A stretch of DNA of 14,633 bases from an uncultured Methanobrevibacter sp. (GTDB lineage Archaea; Methanobacteriota; Methanobacteria; Methanobacteriales; Methanobacteriaceae): positions 1 through 14,633 of the forward strand of contig ONQL01000047.1 of assembly GCA_900319985.1 (NCBI GenBank). The letters run 5' to 3'. Below the pieces are notes generated by a model. It was not told the origin of the DNA and ran no database searches. It worked only from the letters and a program-made list of their open reading frames with translations. The position numbers and the translations under genes were made by a program. Shown one piece after another: positions 6,761-13,526 of this stretch; positions within the stretch are counted from its first letter, which is position 1; every line of letters begins with the position of its first letter.

Positions 6761-7926
6761 TTTATCATCTCTTTGATTTTTCTTAATGGAATTCCGGTTT
6801 CCTGGGCAATCCTTTTTAAATCTTCATACTCTGGTCTTGATGAAATCAGCTCTCCATTGACATAACCATTTTTAAAGGTTATTTCATATTCGCACCCGTC
6901 AATTTCAACTTCTTTTTTGATAAATTCTCGTTTTGCAATTCCTCTGTGTATATTTGGAGCTATTCTGATTCCCAAACTTCCGGTTTCTTTAAATATTACA
7001 TTGATGAGTTGATCTCTATTTTTTCTTGGAGATATTACCTTTAAAAGGCTTCCCTGACGATTTTTCTTCATTATTATTGGGGTGATTGAAACGTCGCTGG
7101 CTCCAGTATCAAGGAGTTTGTCGAATAGGTATCCGATTTCTTCACCTGTCAAATGGTCAAGATTTGTTTCAATAACGTCTATGCTGTCTTTTTGAGAAAT
7201 GTCTGATGTTTCTATAATTCTTAAAACGTTTGGGTGGTCAAAATCCTTTTTGCCTGCACCATAACCTGTTTTTTTAGGTTTTATTTGTGGAATGAATTCG
7301 GTTATTTCATCGCAGATTTCGGCATAGATTGCACTGCCTGTCGGTGTTGCCAGTTCGCTGTCCACCGGCCCTCCAACGATGTTTGCATCCTTTAAAATTT
7401 CCACAACTGCGGGTGCGGGAACAGGTATTGTTCCATGTGCTGTTTTGACTCTGCCTCCTCCAACAGCAATTGGAAGGCCTATTATTTTTTGCTTGTCAAA
7501 ATTCAGTAAGTAGTATGCATAAATTGACCCGATAACATCTGCTACTGCATCACTGGCTCCGACTTCATGAAAATGTACGGTATCTATGGTTTTACCATGG
7601 ACTTTTGCTTCTGCCTTGGCAATTCTTTCAAATACATTTATTGAGGTTTTCTTAACATTTTCATCTAAATCCAGGTTGTTTATCTTTTCAATGAATTGCG
7701 GATAATTTATGGAATCCTTATGCTCAAGCATCTCAACATGGCAAAATGTGGAGTCGATGCCATGTTTTGCTACTTTGCTGAAGCTTACATCAACTTTGCC
7801 GAAAGGTTCTGCAGATTTTTCCATTATTTCTTTTAATTCATTCTTATTGGCACCTAAATCAACCAGTGCTCCGATAATCATATTTCCAGCAATTCCGCTG
7901 GACTGTGGGTCAATAATAATTGTCAT
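6757..7926 (-). CDS. larC: Nickel-pincer cofactor nickel insertase (LarC)
   Basis: LarC inserts nickel into pyridinium-3,5-bisthiocarboxylic acid mononucleotide in a CTP-dependent step, completing the nickel-pincer cofactor used by lactate racemase LarA and relatives. The 389-residue protein is full length. Seen: GIAGNMIIGALVDLG at 11-25, HFHEVGASDA at 118-127, AHGTIPVPAPA at 163-173, ELATPTGSA at 191-199, KKTGYGAGKKDF at 218-229, and the second domain opening at ETNLDHLTGEEIG (253-265). In Lactobacillus plantarum the two halves are joined by programmed frameshifting; here they form one uninterrupted frame. The ATG at 7926 has AAAGGAC upstream. Its TGA overlaps the queC ATG. LarA, LarB and LarE are not in the window. 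The promoter lies in the divergent gap 7927-8008. Confidence 0.93.
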   Translation of the reverse strand: MTIIIDPQSSGIAGNMIIGALVDLGANKNELKEIMEKSAEPFGKVDVSFSKVAKHGIDSTFCHVEMLEHKDSINYPQFIEKINNLDLDENVKKTSINVFERIAKAEAKVHGKTIDTVHFHEVGASDAVADVIGSIYAYYLLNFDKQKIIGLPIAVGGGRVKTAHGTIPVPAPAVVEILKDANIVGGPVDSELATPTGSAIYAEICDEITEFIPQIKPKKTGYGAGKKDFDHPNVLRIIETSDISQKDSIDVIETNLDHLTGEEIGYLFDKLLDTGASDVSITPIIMKKNRQGSLLKVISPRKNRDQLINVIFKETGSLGIRIAPNIHRGIAKREFIKKEVEIDGCEYEITFKNGYVNGELISSRPEYEDLKRIAQETGIPLRKIKEMIK

Positions 7927-8008
7927 GATAAAAAGTCCTTTCTATAAATTATAATATAGTTTAAATTAAATAATTAATATATTATTGTATAAATTGTTAG
8001 GTTATATT
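7927..8008. promoter_or_regulatory. Divergent promoter region between larC and the CbiS-like gene
   Basis: 82 bases, almost wholly A and T, must contain promoters for both directions. TATA-like stretches occur at about 7948-7958 and 7974-7983, but individual boxes cannot be assigned with confidence. AGGTTAT at 7999-8005 is the ribosome site of the plus-strand gene. Confidence 0.5.
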
Positions 8009-9076
8009 ATGAAATTTGACATCATCGAAAAAGATTATGGGATTTGCATTCACAATTCGGATTACTTTTTGGCATTCAGTGACTTTACGGTTTCTGACGG
8101 CATTGACATAGTTGAAAATGTTAATGTTGTTAATGCTAAGGATGATTTTAAAGCTACTGCTAAAAAGGCAGAGACATTCAATCAGTCTCAGGGTTCTTAT
8201 ATTGCTCAAGCTTCGGATTCAATTAACTATTTTAAAAATTCATATGATGATTTGACAGTTTTTACCTTCATTTCCAACGATATTGTTATTGAAGAGTTTA
8301 CTGACCGGCTGAAAGTAGCCAACTCGCCTAAGGGTTTTGTTGATGCCAGAATCAATATAAGCCACATTGTCTATGTGGACAAAATTCTTTCTCCAAGAGA
8401 TTTGCTTAAAATATTTAAAATTGTCACTAACATAAAAGCGAAAGTACTTGCAGAGATGGCATTGCCGTTTCATATACAGAATATTTTAAATACTGATGAT
8501 TTTTTAGCGGTATTGGCCAATGTTCCCAAATCGGATAGTGATAGCTTGGACATTAACAATGCCGATTATGATGACTTTGATTTGGATGAGTTCAAGGTCA
8601 ATCTGGAAGAAGCAATTGAAATTACTGTGGAAGATACATTTGAAAAACTCAATTTGACATTTGGGGTTTTGGATTATTTCGTATCTGAAGGAATATTGAT
8701 TGGTGACCTTGTAGATGCAGGAGCTGAACTTGTTGATGAGGCACTTCTTGGCGATGAATTTAACTCCCGATTGGAAGCGCAGATTCTTAAATCATTGGCT
8801 GATGTTAACGTTGTTGCTCTTTTGGTGGCTGCATTGAGAACAGAACAGGATTTTGCAGGAAATCGCATTAGAGAATTTACGGATGTTTCAGACTTGCACA
8901 GTGATGAGGTGCTGGGTCTAGCTATCTCAAATCAAATTGCGGGAACCAAGGCAACTTTTAACTTCAAAAGATATATTGAAGCAAAGCCTGGAATCATTTA
9001 CGGTTTGCCTCCTGTCCTTGACTGTATCTTTGCAGGTCTGATTGCAGGATGCGTATCTAAAATTCTTGAGGATTGA
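8009..9076 (+). CDS. cbiS: CbiS-like cobamide protein: CbiZ-like N-terminus fused to CobZ/PgpA-like phosphatase
   Basis: A 355-residue two-domain protein. The C-terminal half (about 195-355) resembles the PgpA/CobZ family; CobZ removes phosphate from alpha-ribazole 5'-phosphate in methanogens. Signs are VSEGILIGDLVDAGAELVDE (225-244), a long helix at 253-278, and LGLAISNQIAGTKATFNFKRYIEAKPG (302-328) leading into LPPVLDCIFAGLIAG. The N-terminal half (about 1-180) resembles a diverged CbiZ adenosylcobinamide amidohydrolase: LKVANSPKGFVDARINISH (101-119), TNIKAKVLAEMALP (140-153) and NTDDFLAVLANVPKSD (161-176) fall in the expected order. CbiS of Methanopyrus has this fusion. A very acidic linker (181-194) joins the halves. 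Where family members I recall read LDD, this protein has LDC (C339). Start 8009 is chosen because AGGTTAT precedes it; the frame is open further upstream only through a TTG. cobS follows, supporting a cobamide role. Confidence 0.72.
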   Translation: MKFDIIEKDYGICIHNSDYFLAFSDFTVSDGIDIVENVNVVNAKDDFKATAKKAETFNQSQGSYIAQASDSINYFKNSYDDLTVFTFISNDIVIEEFTDRLKVANSPKGFVDARINISHIVYVDKILSPRDLLKIFKIVTNIKAKVLAEMALPFHIQNILNTDDFLAVLANVPKSDSDSLDINNADYDDFDLDEFKVNLEEAIEITVEDTFEKLNLTFGVLDYFVSEGILIGDLVDAGAELVDEALLGDEFNSRLEAQILKSLADVNVVALLVAALRTEQDFAGNRIREFTDVSDLHSDEVLGLAISNQIAGTKATFNFKRYIEAKPGIIYGLPPVLDCIFAGLIAGCVSKILED

Positions 9077-9313
9077 CGGTTAAAGTATTATTTTAACAAA
9101 AATCATAATCTTAAAATCTTCTGTAAGGATAAATGCGTTATTAAATACAATTAAATGGATTATATTCATTTGTTTTTTTTTAAAGAATTTTTTCAGTCTT
9201 GTTTCAATATGGCAAGTATAATATATCAGTTCAAATAAACTATTTTTCATTGAAGTATTATCTATTGTCCTTTACGGGATGTAAAAATTTGGATGATATT
9301 TGGGGATTTGATT
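9077..9313. other. Gap between the CbiS-like gene and cobS, with T-run and TATA-like box
   Basis: 237 bases. A nine-T run at 9173-9181 followed by another T-run (9188-9193) could end the cbiS transcript. TATAATATAT at 9217-9226 is a plausible TATA box for cobS, predicting a start near 9243-9248 and a leader of about 70 bases. No cobalamin riboswitch structure was recognised. Confidence 0.4.
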
Positions 9314-10096
9314 ATGGAAAATGATGATTACTTTGAAGATGAGGAATTTTCACCAATAATGTCTCTTTTGGGCCTTTTAACCTTTTCAACAATCTTGCCG
9401 ATTCGTGTTTATACTTCAATTGAATATATGACCAAATTAACTTGGTGTTGGCCATTTCTGCATTTGTTCATTGGTGCTTTGGCAGCTGCATGCGGATATG
9501 TCTGTTTGAACTTCCTGCATTTGAATTCATTTTTCACAGCAGTGATTGTATATGCATTTTTAATGTTGATAACTGGTTACAATCATTTGGATGGGGTTAT
9601 GGACATGGCTGATGGGGTTATGGTTCATGGCGAGCCGGAACGTAAAATTATGGTGATGAAAGATGCGTCTGTCGGTGCCGGTGGTGTTGCAACATTATTT
9701 TTGGTAGCCAGCCTGACAATTGCCGGTTTATATAATATCTTGGATTATAATTTCATATTCGGAATCGTCATTTGTGAAATGGTTGCAAAAACATCCTTAA
9801 TTACAACAGCATTATTGTCCAAACCGCTGACTCCTGGAATCGGAAGCTATTTCATGTTGGAAACCACTCCCACAAATTATCTGATTTCAACAATATTTGT
9901 ATGTATTATTGCCTTTTTGTTGGGCGGTGTTGCTGGCGTTTGCGGCGTTTTGGGTGCCATGGTTTCCGGAATTATAATTGCGATTATTGCTAAAAGGAAT
10001 TTTGTGCTTGCTAACGGTGACGTTTTGGGAATGAGTAATGAAGTGGGCCGTTTATTTGCTTTACTGTTTATGGCTATAGCTTTATATTTCTTCTAA
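9314..10096 (+). CDS. cobS: Adenosylcobinamide-GDP ribazoletransferase (cobalamin synthase)
   Basis: CobS is a membrane enzyme joining adenosylcobinamide-GDP to alpha-ribazole (or its phosphate), the assembly step of cobamide synthesis. The 260-residue protein has about six hydrophobic segments. It opens with PIMSLLGLLTFSTILPI (14-30). The key acidic motif NHLDGVMDMADG is at 90-101, with H91, D93, D97 and D100. MKDASVGAGG (115-124) and NGDVLGMSNEVGR (234-246) follow, as in other CobS proteins. Start: ATG 9293 is in frame and gives 7 extra residues, but ATG 9314 has GGGGATTTGATT before it and gives the usual N-terminus, so 9314 is preferred. The CbiS-like gene upstream would supply alpha-ribazole, the second substrate, so the two act in one step of the pathway. 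Methanogens need cobamide for the MtrA methyltransferase. Confidence 0.92.
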   Translation: MENDDYFEDEEFSPIMSLLGLLTFSTILPIRVYTSIEYMTKLTWCWPFLHLFIGALAAACGYVCLNFLHLNSFFTAVIVYAFLMLITGYNHLDGVMDMADGVMVHGEPERKIMVMKDASVGAGGVATLFLVASLTIAGLYNILDYNFIFGIVICEMVAKTSLITTALLSKPLTPGIGSYFMLETTPTNYLISTIFVCIIAFLLGGVAGVCGVLGAMVSGIIIAIIAKRNFVLANGDVLGMSNEVGRLFALLFMAIALYFF

Positions 10097-10352
10097 TTTT
10101 TTCATTTTTAAATCAATTTAATGTGTTAAAATTAATTTTGATGGCTTAAAAAGCATTAGTTTATTAATTAGATTGATTATAATTATTTTTGATGTGTTTA
10201 CCACTCGCTATTTAACATTTCATCACATCCATTATTTTCTTCATTTTACTCATTGAACATCAAACATCAATATTATTGATGAAGTGGGTGGTAATATCAT
10301 CATTTTAGAGAAATCATTATATATTTTTCTTGTTAAAGTTATTAATGATAAT
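10097..10352. other. Gap between cobS and aTrm56, with hairpins
   Basis: 256 bases. T-rich sequence right after the cobS stop (10098-10110) may end its transcript. CATCAAT-ATT-ATTGATG (10265-10281) is a 7-bp hairpin or operator-like repeat about 50 bases before the aTrm56 TATA box. TACCAC (10199-10204) and GTGGTA (10288-10293) form a distant inverted pair. An open frame from 10284 into aTrm56 exists but starts upstream of the promoter. No separate gene was seen. Confidence 0.4.
10311..10326 (+). promoter_or_regulatory. Promoter of aTrm56, nearly leaderless
   Basis: A purine-rich BRE-like stretch (GAGAAA, 10308-10313) leads into TTATATATT (10318-10326). Transcription would begin around 10343-10350, only a few bases before ATG 10353. 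This placement argues against the in-frame upstream start at 10284. Confidence 0.5.
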
Positions 10353-10892
10353 ATGAATGTTAATGTTTTAAGATTGGACCATAGATTGAAAAGAGACACT
10401 AGGATTACTACTCATGTATGCTTAACTGCTCGTGCATTTGGAGCTAGCAAAATCTATCTTGCAGGAGAAAGAGACAATAATCTTATGGAAAATGTCAGGG
10501 ACACCTCTTCTAGATTTGGCGGAAACTTTGAGATAGAATATACTGACAGTGCAATGGGTGTCATCAATAAATGGAAGGCTGACGGTGGAAAGGTTGTTCA
10601 TTTGACAATGTATGGTTCTCAGGCTCATGAAATTGCTCCTGAAGTCAGAAAAGATGGATCTGATATTTTGATTGTCGTTGGTGGAGCAAAAGTTCCTGGA
10701 AAAGTCTATAAGGCTGCCGATTGGAACGTGTCTGTTACAACTCAGCCTCACTCTGAAGTTTCTTCACTTGCAGTATTCCAGCATTTGCTTATGGACGGCA
10801 AGGAGTTTGAACTGGAATTTGAAAATCCTGTGCTTGAAGTCATTCCGACTGCACATGGAAAAAATGTTAATATTCATGAGGAGAACCGTTAG
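10353..10892 (+). CDS. tRNA (cytidine(56)-2'-O)-methyltransferase aTrm56
   Basis: aTrm56 is the archaeal SPOUT-class enzyme that methylates the 2'-OH of C56 in the T-loop of tRNA. The 179-residue protein matches the usual length. Seen: NVLRLDHRLKRDTRITTHVCLTARAFGA from about residue 4 to 31, the family signature; then YLAGERDN, WKADGGKVVHLTMYG, and the SAM-binding trefoil knot in DILIVVGGAKVPGKVYKAADWNVSVTTQPHSEVSSLAVF. The frame is open upstream to 10284, but the added residues are unlike the family and the TATA box lies within them, so ATG 10353 is chosen. Ribosome-site complementarity is weak, fitting a very short leader. The stop TAG (10890-10892) overlaps the DUF763 stop on the opposite strand by 3 bases, and the reading frames by 4. 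Confidence 0.93.
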   Translation: MNVNVLRLDHRLKRDTRITTHVCLTARAFGASKIYLAGERDNNLMENVRDTSSRFGGNFEIEYTDSAMGVINKWKADGGKVVHLTMYGSQAHEIAPEVRKDGSDILIVVGGAKVPGKVYKAADWNVSVTTQPHSEVSSLAVFQHLLMDGKEFELEFENPVLEVIPTAHGKNVNIHEENR

Positions 10893-11983
10893 GAGATAAA
10901 GTCATCCAGTCTTTTAATGGCTTTTAATTTATCATCTTTTTTTATGCGTGCCTGGTCAATTGCATCTCTGATTGTTTGAATGGAGTTATCATAGACTTCC
11001 CTATCTACGGGATATGGAAAACCGTCTTTTCCTCCATGTGTGAAGCTGTATTTAACTGGGTCTTTCCAGCTGGCCGGCTCACCGTAAACCAAATCTGATA
11101 TCAATGCTAAAGCTCTTATTTTTTTAGGTCCTATCCCTTGAAGAAGAATTAGTTCCTCATATTTTTCCGGCTGAATTTCATAGGCTTTTGTCAAAACTTC
11201 AAATTCTTTATCTGAAATGTCCATGTCTAAAACTGGGTGGTGTTCGGGCATTGTAAAGTCTTCTAAAAGCATCTGATTGTCTTTTCTTTTGAAATATTGT
11301 CTTAAATGATTTGGGTTGTCATTAATTAAATCGACACTTATTTTCTGTGCTTCTTCACTGTCTTTTGAAGACATGTTTAATGTATTCGGAGTTTTTTTAT
11401 CGCAGGAAATTCCACTATGAGGATCATTTAATAGTTTATCAACTTCTTCTCCTAGCCAATGGTATCTACGAGCATATTTTGTTTCTGTATTTAATCCTTG
11501 TTGGACTACTGCCCAATCTCCTTTTTCGGTAACAAAGAAGTTATGTTGATATAATGTGTATCCGTCTTGGATACATGAATTATCAATTTTGGCAGATAAT
11601 TTACTTGTTTCGATTAACTTTTCAGTGGTTTTGGTTTTCAGATTAAATATTTCTCCCGCATGTTCTATTCCTTTAGGTGTTTTTCTTGATTTTCCACCTT
11701 TTCCACCAGTCAAATAAATTCCGTGCTCTTCCGGAGTCAGGGATGACTTCAGCGCTCCCAAGGTTGTAGTTGTTGTTCCGGATGAATGCCAATCAAATCC
11801 TAAAACGCATGAAAATGCCTGAAACCAGTAGGGATTTGAAATTCTATTTAGAAATTCATTTAAACTGTATTCTTCGATAATTACTGATGCAAGAGCTCCT
11901 GATAAATCAACCATTCTGGAAAATAGCCATGCTGGTGGATGTCCTCCGTGTAATGGTAAATTAACTGCCCCTCTTCTTTGCAT
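10889..11983 (-). CDS. DUF763 family protein with a helix-hairpin-helix motif
   Basis: A 364-residue conserved protein of unknown function, found widely in archaea. The N-terminus MQRRGAVNLPLHGGHPPAWLF and the following MVDLSGALASVIIEEY are hallmark DUF763 sequence. SSGTTTTTLGALKSSL lies at 67-82 and LTGGKGGKSRKTP at 91-103, a glycine- and lysine-rich loop that could touch nucleotide or nucleic acid. Residues 280-294 (LLQGIGPKKIRALAL) form a helix-hairpin-helix, usually a non-specific DNA-binding element. It is followed by a conserved tail with FTHGGKDGFPYPVDR (314-328). A role in DNA or RNA metabolism is an inference from these motifs only. No ribosome site is seen before ATG 11983 and the upstream A/T-rich stretch (12001-12015) could be its TATA region, so the mRNA may be leaderless. 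Confidence 0.85.
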   Translation of the reverse strand: MQRRGAVNLPLHGGHPPAWLFSRMVDLSGALASVIIEEYSLNEFLNRISNPYWFQAFSCVLGFDWHSSGTTTTTLGALKSSLTPEEHGIYLTGGKGGKSRKTPKGIEHAGEIFNLKTKTTEKLIETSKLSAKIDNSCIQDGYTLYQHNFFVTEKGDWAVVQQGLNTETKYARRYHWLGEEVDKLLNDPHSGISCDKKTPNTLNMSSKDSEEAQKISVDLINDNPNHLRQYFKRKDNQMLLEDFTMPEHHPVLDMDISDKEFEVLTKAYEIQPEKYEELILLQGIGPKKIRALALISDLVYGEPASWKDPVKYSFTHGGKDGFPYPVDREVYDNSIQTIRDAIDQARIKKDDKLKAIKRLDDFIS

Positions 11984-12052
11984 GAATTATAATTTTATTT
12001 TTATTTAATATTAGTTTTTTAGAAAGAGCATTTGAAAACTATTCTCCACAGT

Positions 12053-12079
12053 ATTTTTTTTTAAATTTTTCTCTTTTTG
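12053..12079 (+). terminator. Orphan plus-strand T-tract
   Basis: A nine-T run and two further T-runs occur where no plus-strand gene ends: the gene to the left runs the other way. It may be a terminator for antisense transcription coming through DUF763, or for a small RNA, or simply an A/T bias. Evidence is composition only. Confidence 0.25.
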
Positions 12080-12130
12080 ACAAATTTTCATTACATAAAC
12101 AAAACTTTAATAAATGATGGTTACTAAAAC

Positions 12131-12138
12131 TATAAAAT
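12131..12138 (+). promoter_or_regulatory. TATA-like box of the FKBP gene
   Basis: TATAAAAT preceded by AAAAC would start transcription near 12155-12160, leaving a leader of about 35 bases with the ribosome site AAGGAG (12177-12182) ten bases before ATG 12193. An alternative box is TATATTTA (12141-12148). Confidence 0.45.
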
Positions 12139-12192
12139 GTTATATTTATTAACAAATTATTTTAATCAAAATTATTAAGGAGCGTAATTTTT

Positions 12193-13002
12193 ATGGCTAT
12201 AGATAACGGAGATTTTGTTAAAGTAAACTTCACTGGTAAAGTTAAAGAAACTGATGACGTATTTGATACTACTTATGATGAAATAGCACAAGAAGCAGGA
12301 ATTTTTGAAGAAAACAAAACCTACAAACCAATTCCAATTGTTGTTGGAGGAAACCACTTATTACCTGCTATCGAAGAAGCTATTATTGGTTTAAATGAAG
12401 GAGAAACCAAACATATTGAAGTTGAATCTGATAATGCATTCGGACCAAGGGACCCTAAAATGATTCAATTAGTCCCTATGAAAGAATTCAGAAAACAAGG
12501 CATGAACCCTATGCCTGGTATGAAAATCCAATCTGAAGGTGCAACCGGTAAAATATTAACTGTAAACGGCGGAAGAGTAAAAGTTGATTTCAACCACGAA
12601 TTAGCAGGAAAAGATTTAATTTATGATGTTGAAGTAACTGAAATCATCGAAGATGAAGAAGAAAAAATCAAAAGTATGATTGAGTTACACTACTCCAACC
12701 CTAATGTTGACATCGACAAAACTGAAATCAACATAGAAGACGGTGTTGCAAACATCAAATTAGATGAAATGTCCAAATTTGACCAACAATCCTACATGGA
12801 CATTACCTTTGCAAGATTCAGAATAGCTAAAGATATCTGGGACAACATCGAAGAAATTACTAAAGTTAATTTCGTAGATGAATTCGAAAAATCTCAAATA
12901 ACTCCTTTTTTTACTTATTTTTATATACTATTTTTGACAAATCCATATTCATGTTACAACTTAATGAACTTTTGGAAATTTTCAATGAAGGCAAAACATT
13001 AA
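12193..13002 (+). CDS. FKBP-type peptidyl-prolyl isomerase, long archaeal type, with aberrant C-terminal extension
   Basis: A cytoplasmic proline isomerase and chaperone of the SlyD-like archaeal FKBP group. The FKBP core spans about 1-155: DFVKVNFTGKV, VVGGNHLLPAIEEAIIGLNEGE, and DFNHELAGKDLIYDVEVTEI. The insert-in-flap chaperone domain lies between about 85 and 135 (FGPRDPKMIQLVPMKEFRKQG onward). Residues 158-233 form the extra archaeal C-terminal domain, ending WDNIEEITKVNFVDEFEK. After residue 233 the frame continues for 36 residues that look non-coding: it reads the T-tract (12905-12912), the TATA box (12920-12927) and the first 52 bases of the next gene in a different frame. A TAA at 12899-12901 lies one base out of frame, just after five adenines (12887-12891). 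A one-base indel is likely; without it the protein would be about 235 residues. A strong AAGGAG site precedes the ATG. Confidence 0.9.
   Translation: MAIDNGDFVKVNFTGKVKETDDVFDTTYDEIAQEAGIFEENKTYKPIPIVVGGNHLLPAIEEAIIGLNEGETKHIEVESDNAFGPRDPKMIQLVPMKEFRKQGMNPMPGMKIQSEGATGKILTVNGGRVKVDFNHELAGKDLIYDVEVTEIIEDEEEKIKSMIELHYSNPNVDIDKTEINIEDGVANIKLDEMSKFDQQSYMDITFARFRIAKDIWDNIEEITKVNFVDEFEKSQITPFFTYFYILFLTNPYSCYNLMNFWKFSMKAKH
12905..12912 (+). terminator. T-tract expected to end the FKBP transcript
   Basis: A T-run (12905-12912) followed by more T-rich sequence stands right after the out-of-frame TAA at 12899. It is where a terminator should be if the FKBP gene once stopped there. Confidence 0.4.
12920..12927 (+). 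promoter_or_regulatory. TATA box for a leaderless acetyltransferase gene
   Basis: TTTATATA is centred about 27 bases before ATG 12951, the distance expected from TATA box to transcription start, so the mRNA would begin at or next to the start codon. No ribosome site is present, which agrees with leaderless translation. Confidence 0.6.
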
Positions 13003-13526
13003 TAATGGATGAAGAAGCTGCCGATGCATGTAACTATTATTCAAGAGAAGCACAGAAGATTACCTGTGAAATCAATTATACTTTCCATGAATTTGAAGAA
13101 ATTCGGGAACTTTTTTCAGAATTGATAGGCAGTGAAGTCAGTGATGATTTTAGAGTTTTTCCACCATTTTTCACTGATTTTGGAAAGAATATACATCTTG
13201 GAAGAAATGTCTTTATAAATGCAGGTTGCAAATTCCAGGATCAGGGCGGAATCTATATTGGGGATAATGTGCTGATTGGTCATAATGTTGTTTTGGCTAC
13301 ATTAAACCATGATGAGAATCCTGCCAAAAGGGGAAATTTAAAACCATCTCCAATAAAAATTGGAAATGATGTCTGGATAGGTTCCAATGCTACAGTTCTT
13401 GCTGGCGTTACAATTGGGGACGGTGCAATCATTGCAGCTGGTGCGGTTGTCACTAAGGATGTGGCTGACAATACTGTCGTTGCAGGTGTTCCGGCAAAAT
13501 ATATGCGCGATGTCAAGATGGATTAA
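12951..13526 (+). CDS. Hexapeptide-repeat O-acetyltransferase (maltose/galactoside acetyltransferase-like)
   Basis: A 191-residue left-handed beta-helix acyltransferase of the LacA/Maa/NodL type, transferring acetyl from acetyl-CoA to a sugar or related hydroxyl. Residues 1-60 are the helical N-terminal cap. FFTDFGKNIHLGRNVFINAGC (73-93) opens the coil, hexapeptide turns run to about 185 (IGDNVLIG, IGNDVWIGSNATVLAGVTIG, GAIIAAGAVVTKDV), and VVAGVPAKYMRDV closes it. H120 in ATLNHDENP is the expected catalytic histidine. The true acceptor cannot be told. ATG 12951 is preferred over the in-frame ATG 13005 because the TATA box sits 27 bases upstream. Its first 52 bases overlap the extended FKBP frame. 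Its stop shares the bases TTAA (13523-13526) with the stop of the fumarase-beta gene. Confidence 0.88.
   Translation: MLQLNELLEIFNEGKTLIMDEEAADACNYYSREAQKITCEINYTFHEFEEIRELFSELIGSEVSDDFRVFPPFFTDFGKNIHLGRNVFINAGCKFQDQGGIYIGDNVLIGHNVVLATLNHDENPAKRGNLKPSPIKIGNDVWIGSNATVLAGVTIGDGAIIAAGAVVTKDVADNTVVAGVPAKYMRDVKMD

Noticed and set aside
7985..8008. TTG start extending the CbiS-like protein by 8 residues
   Set aside because: AGGTTAT at 7999-8005 is placed for ATG 8009, and the extra residues read through the promoter region.
9293..9313. Upstream ATG for cobS
   Set aside because: The ribosome-site-like GGGGATTTGATT fits ATG 9314 better; not fully excluded.
9230..9313. Possible cobalamin riboswitch before cobS
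   Set aside because: The leader is too short and A/T-rich, with no B12-box-like or multi-stem structure recognised.
10284..10352. 23-residue N-terminal extension of aTrm56
   Set aside because: The TATA box lies within it and the residues do not resemble the family N-terminus.
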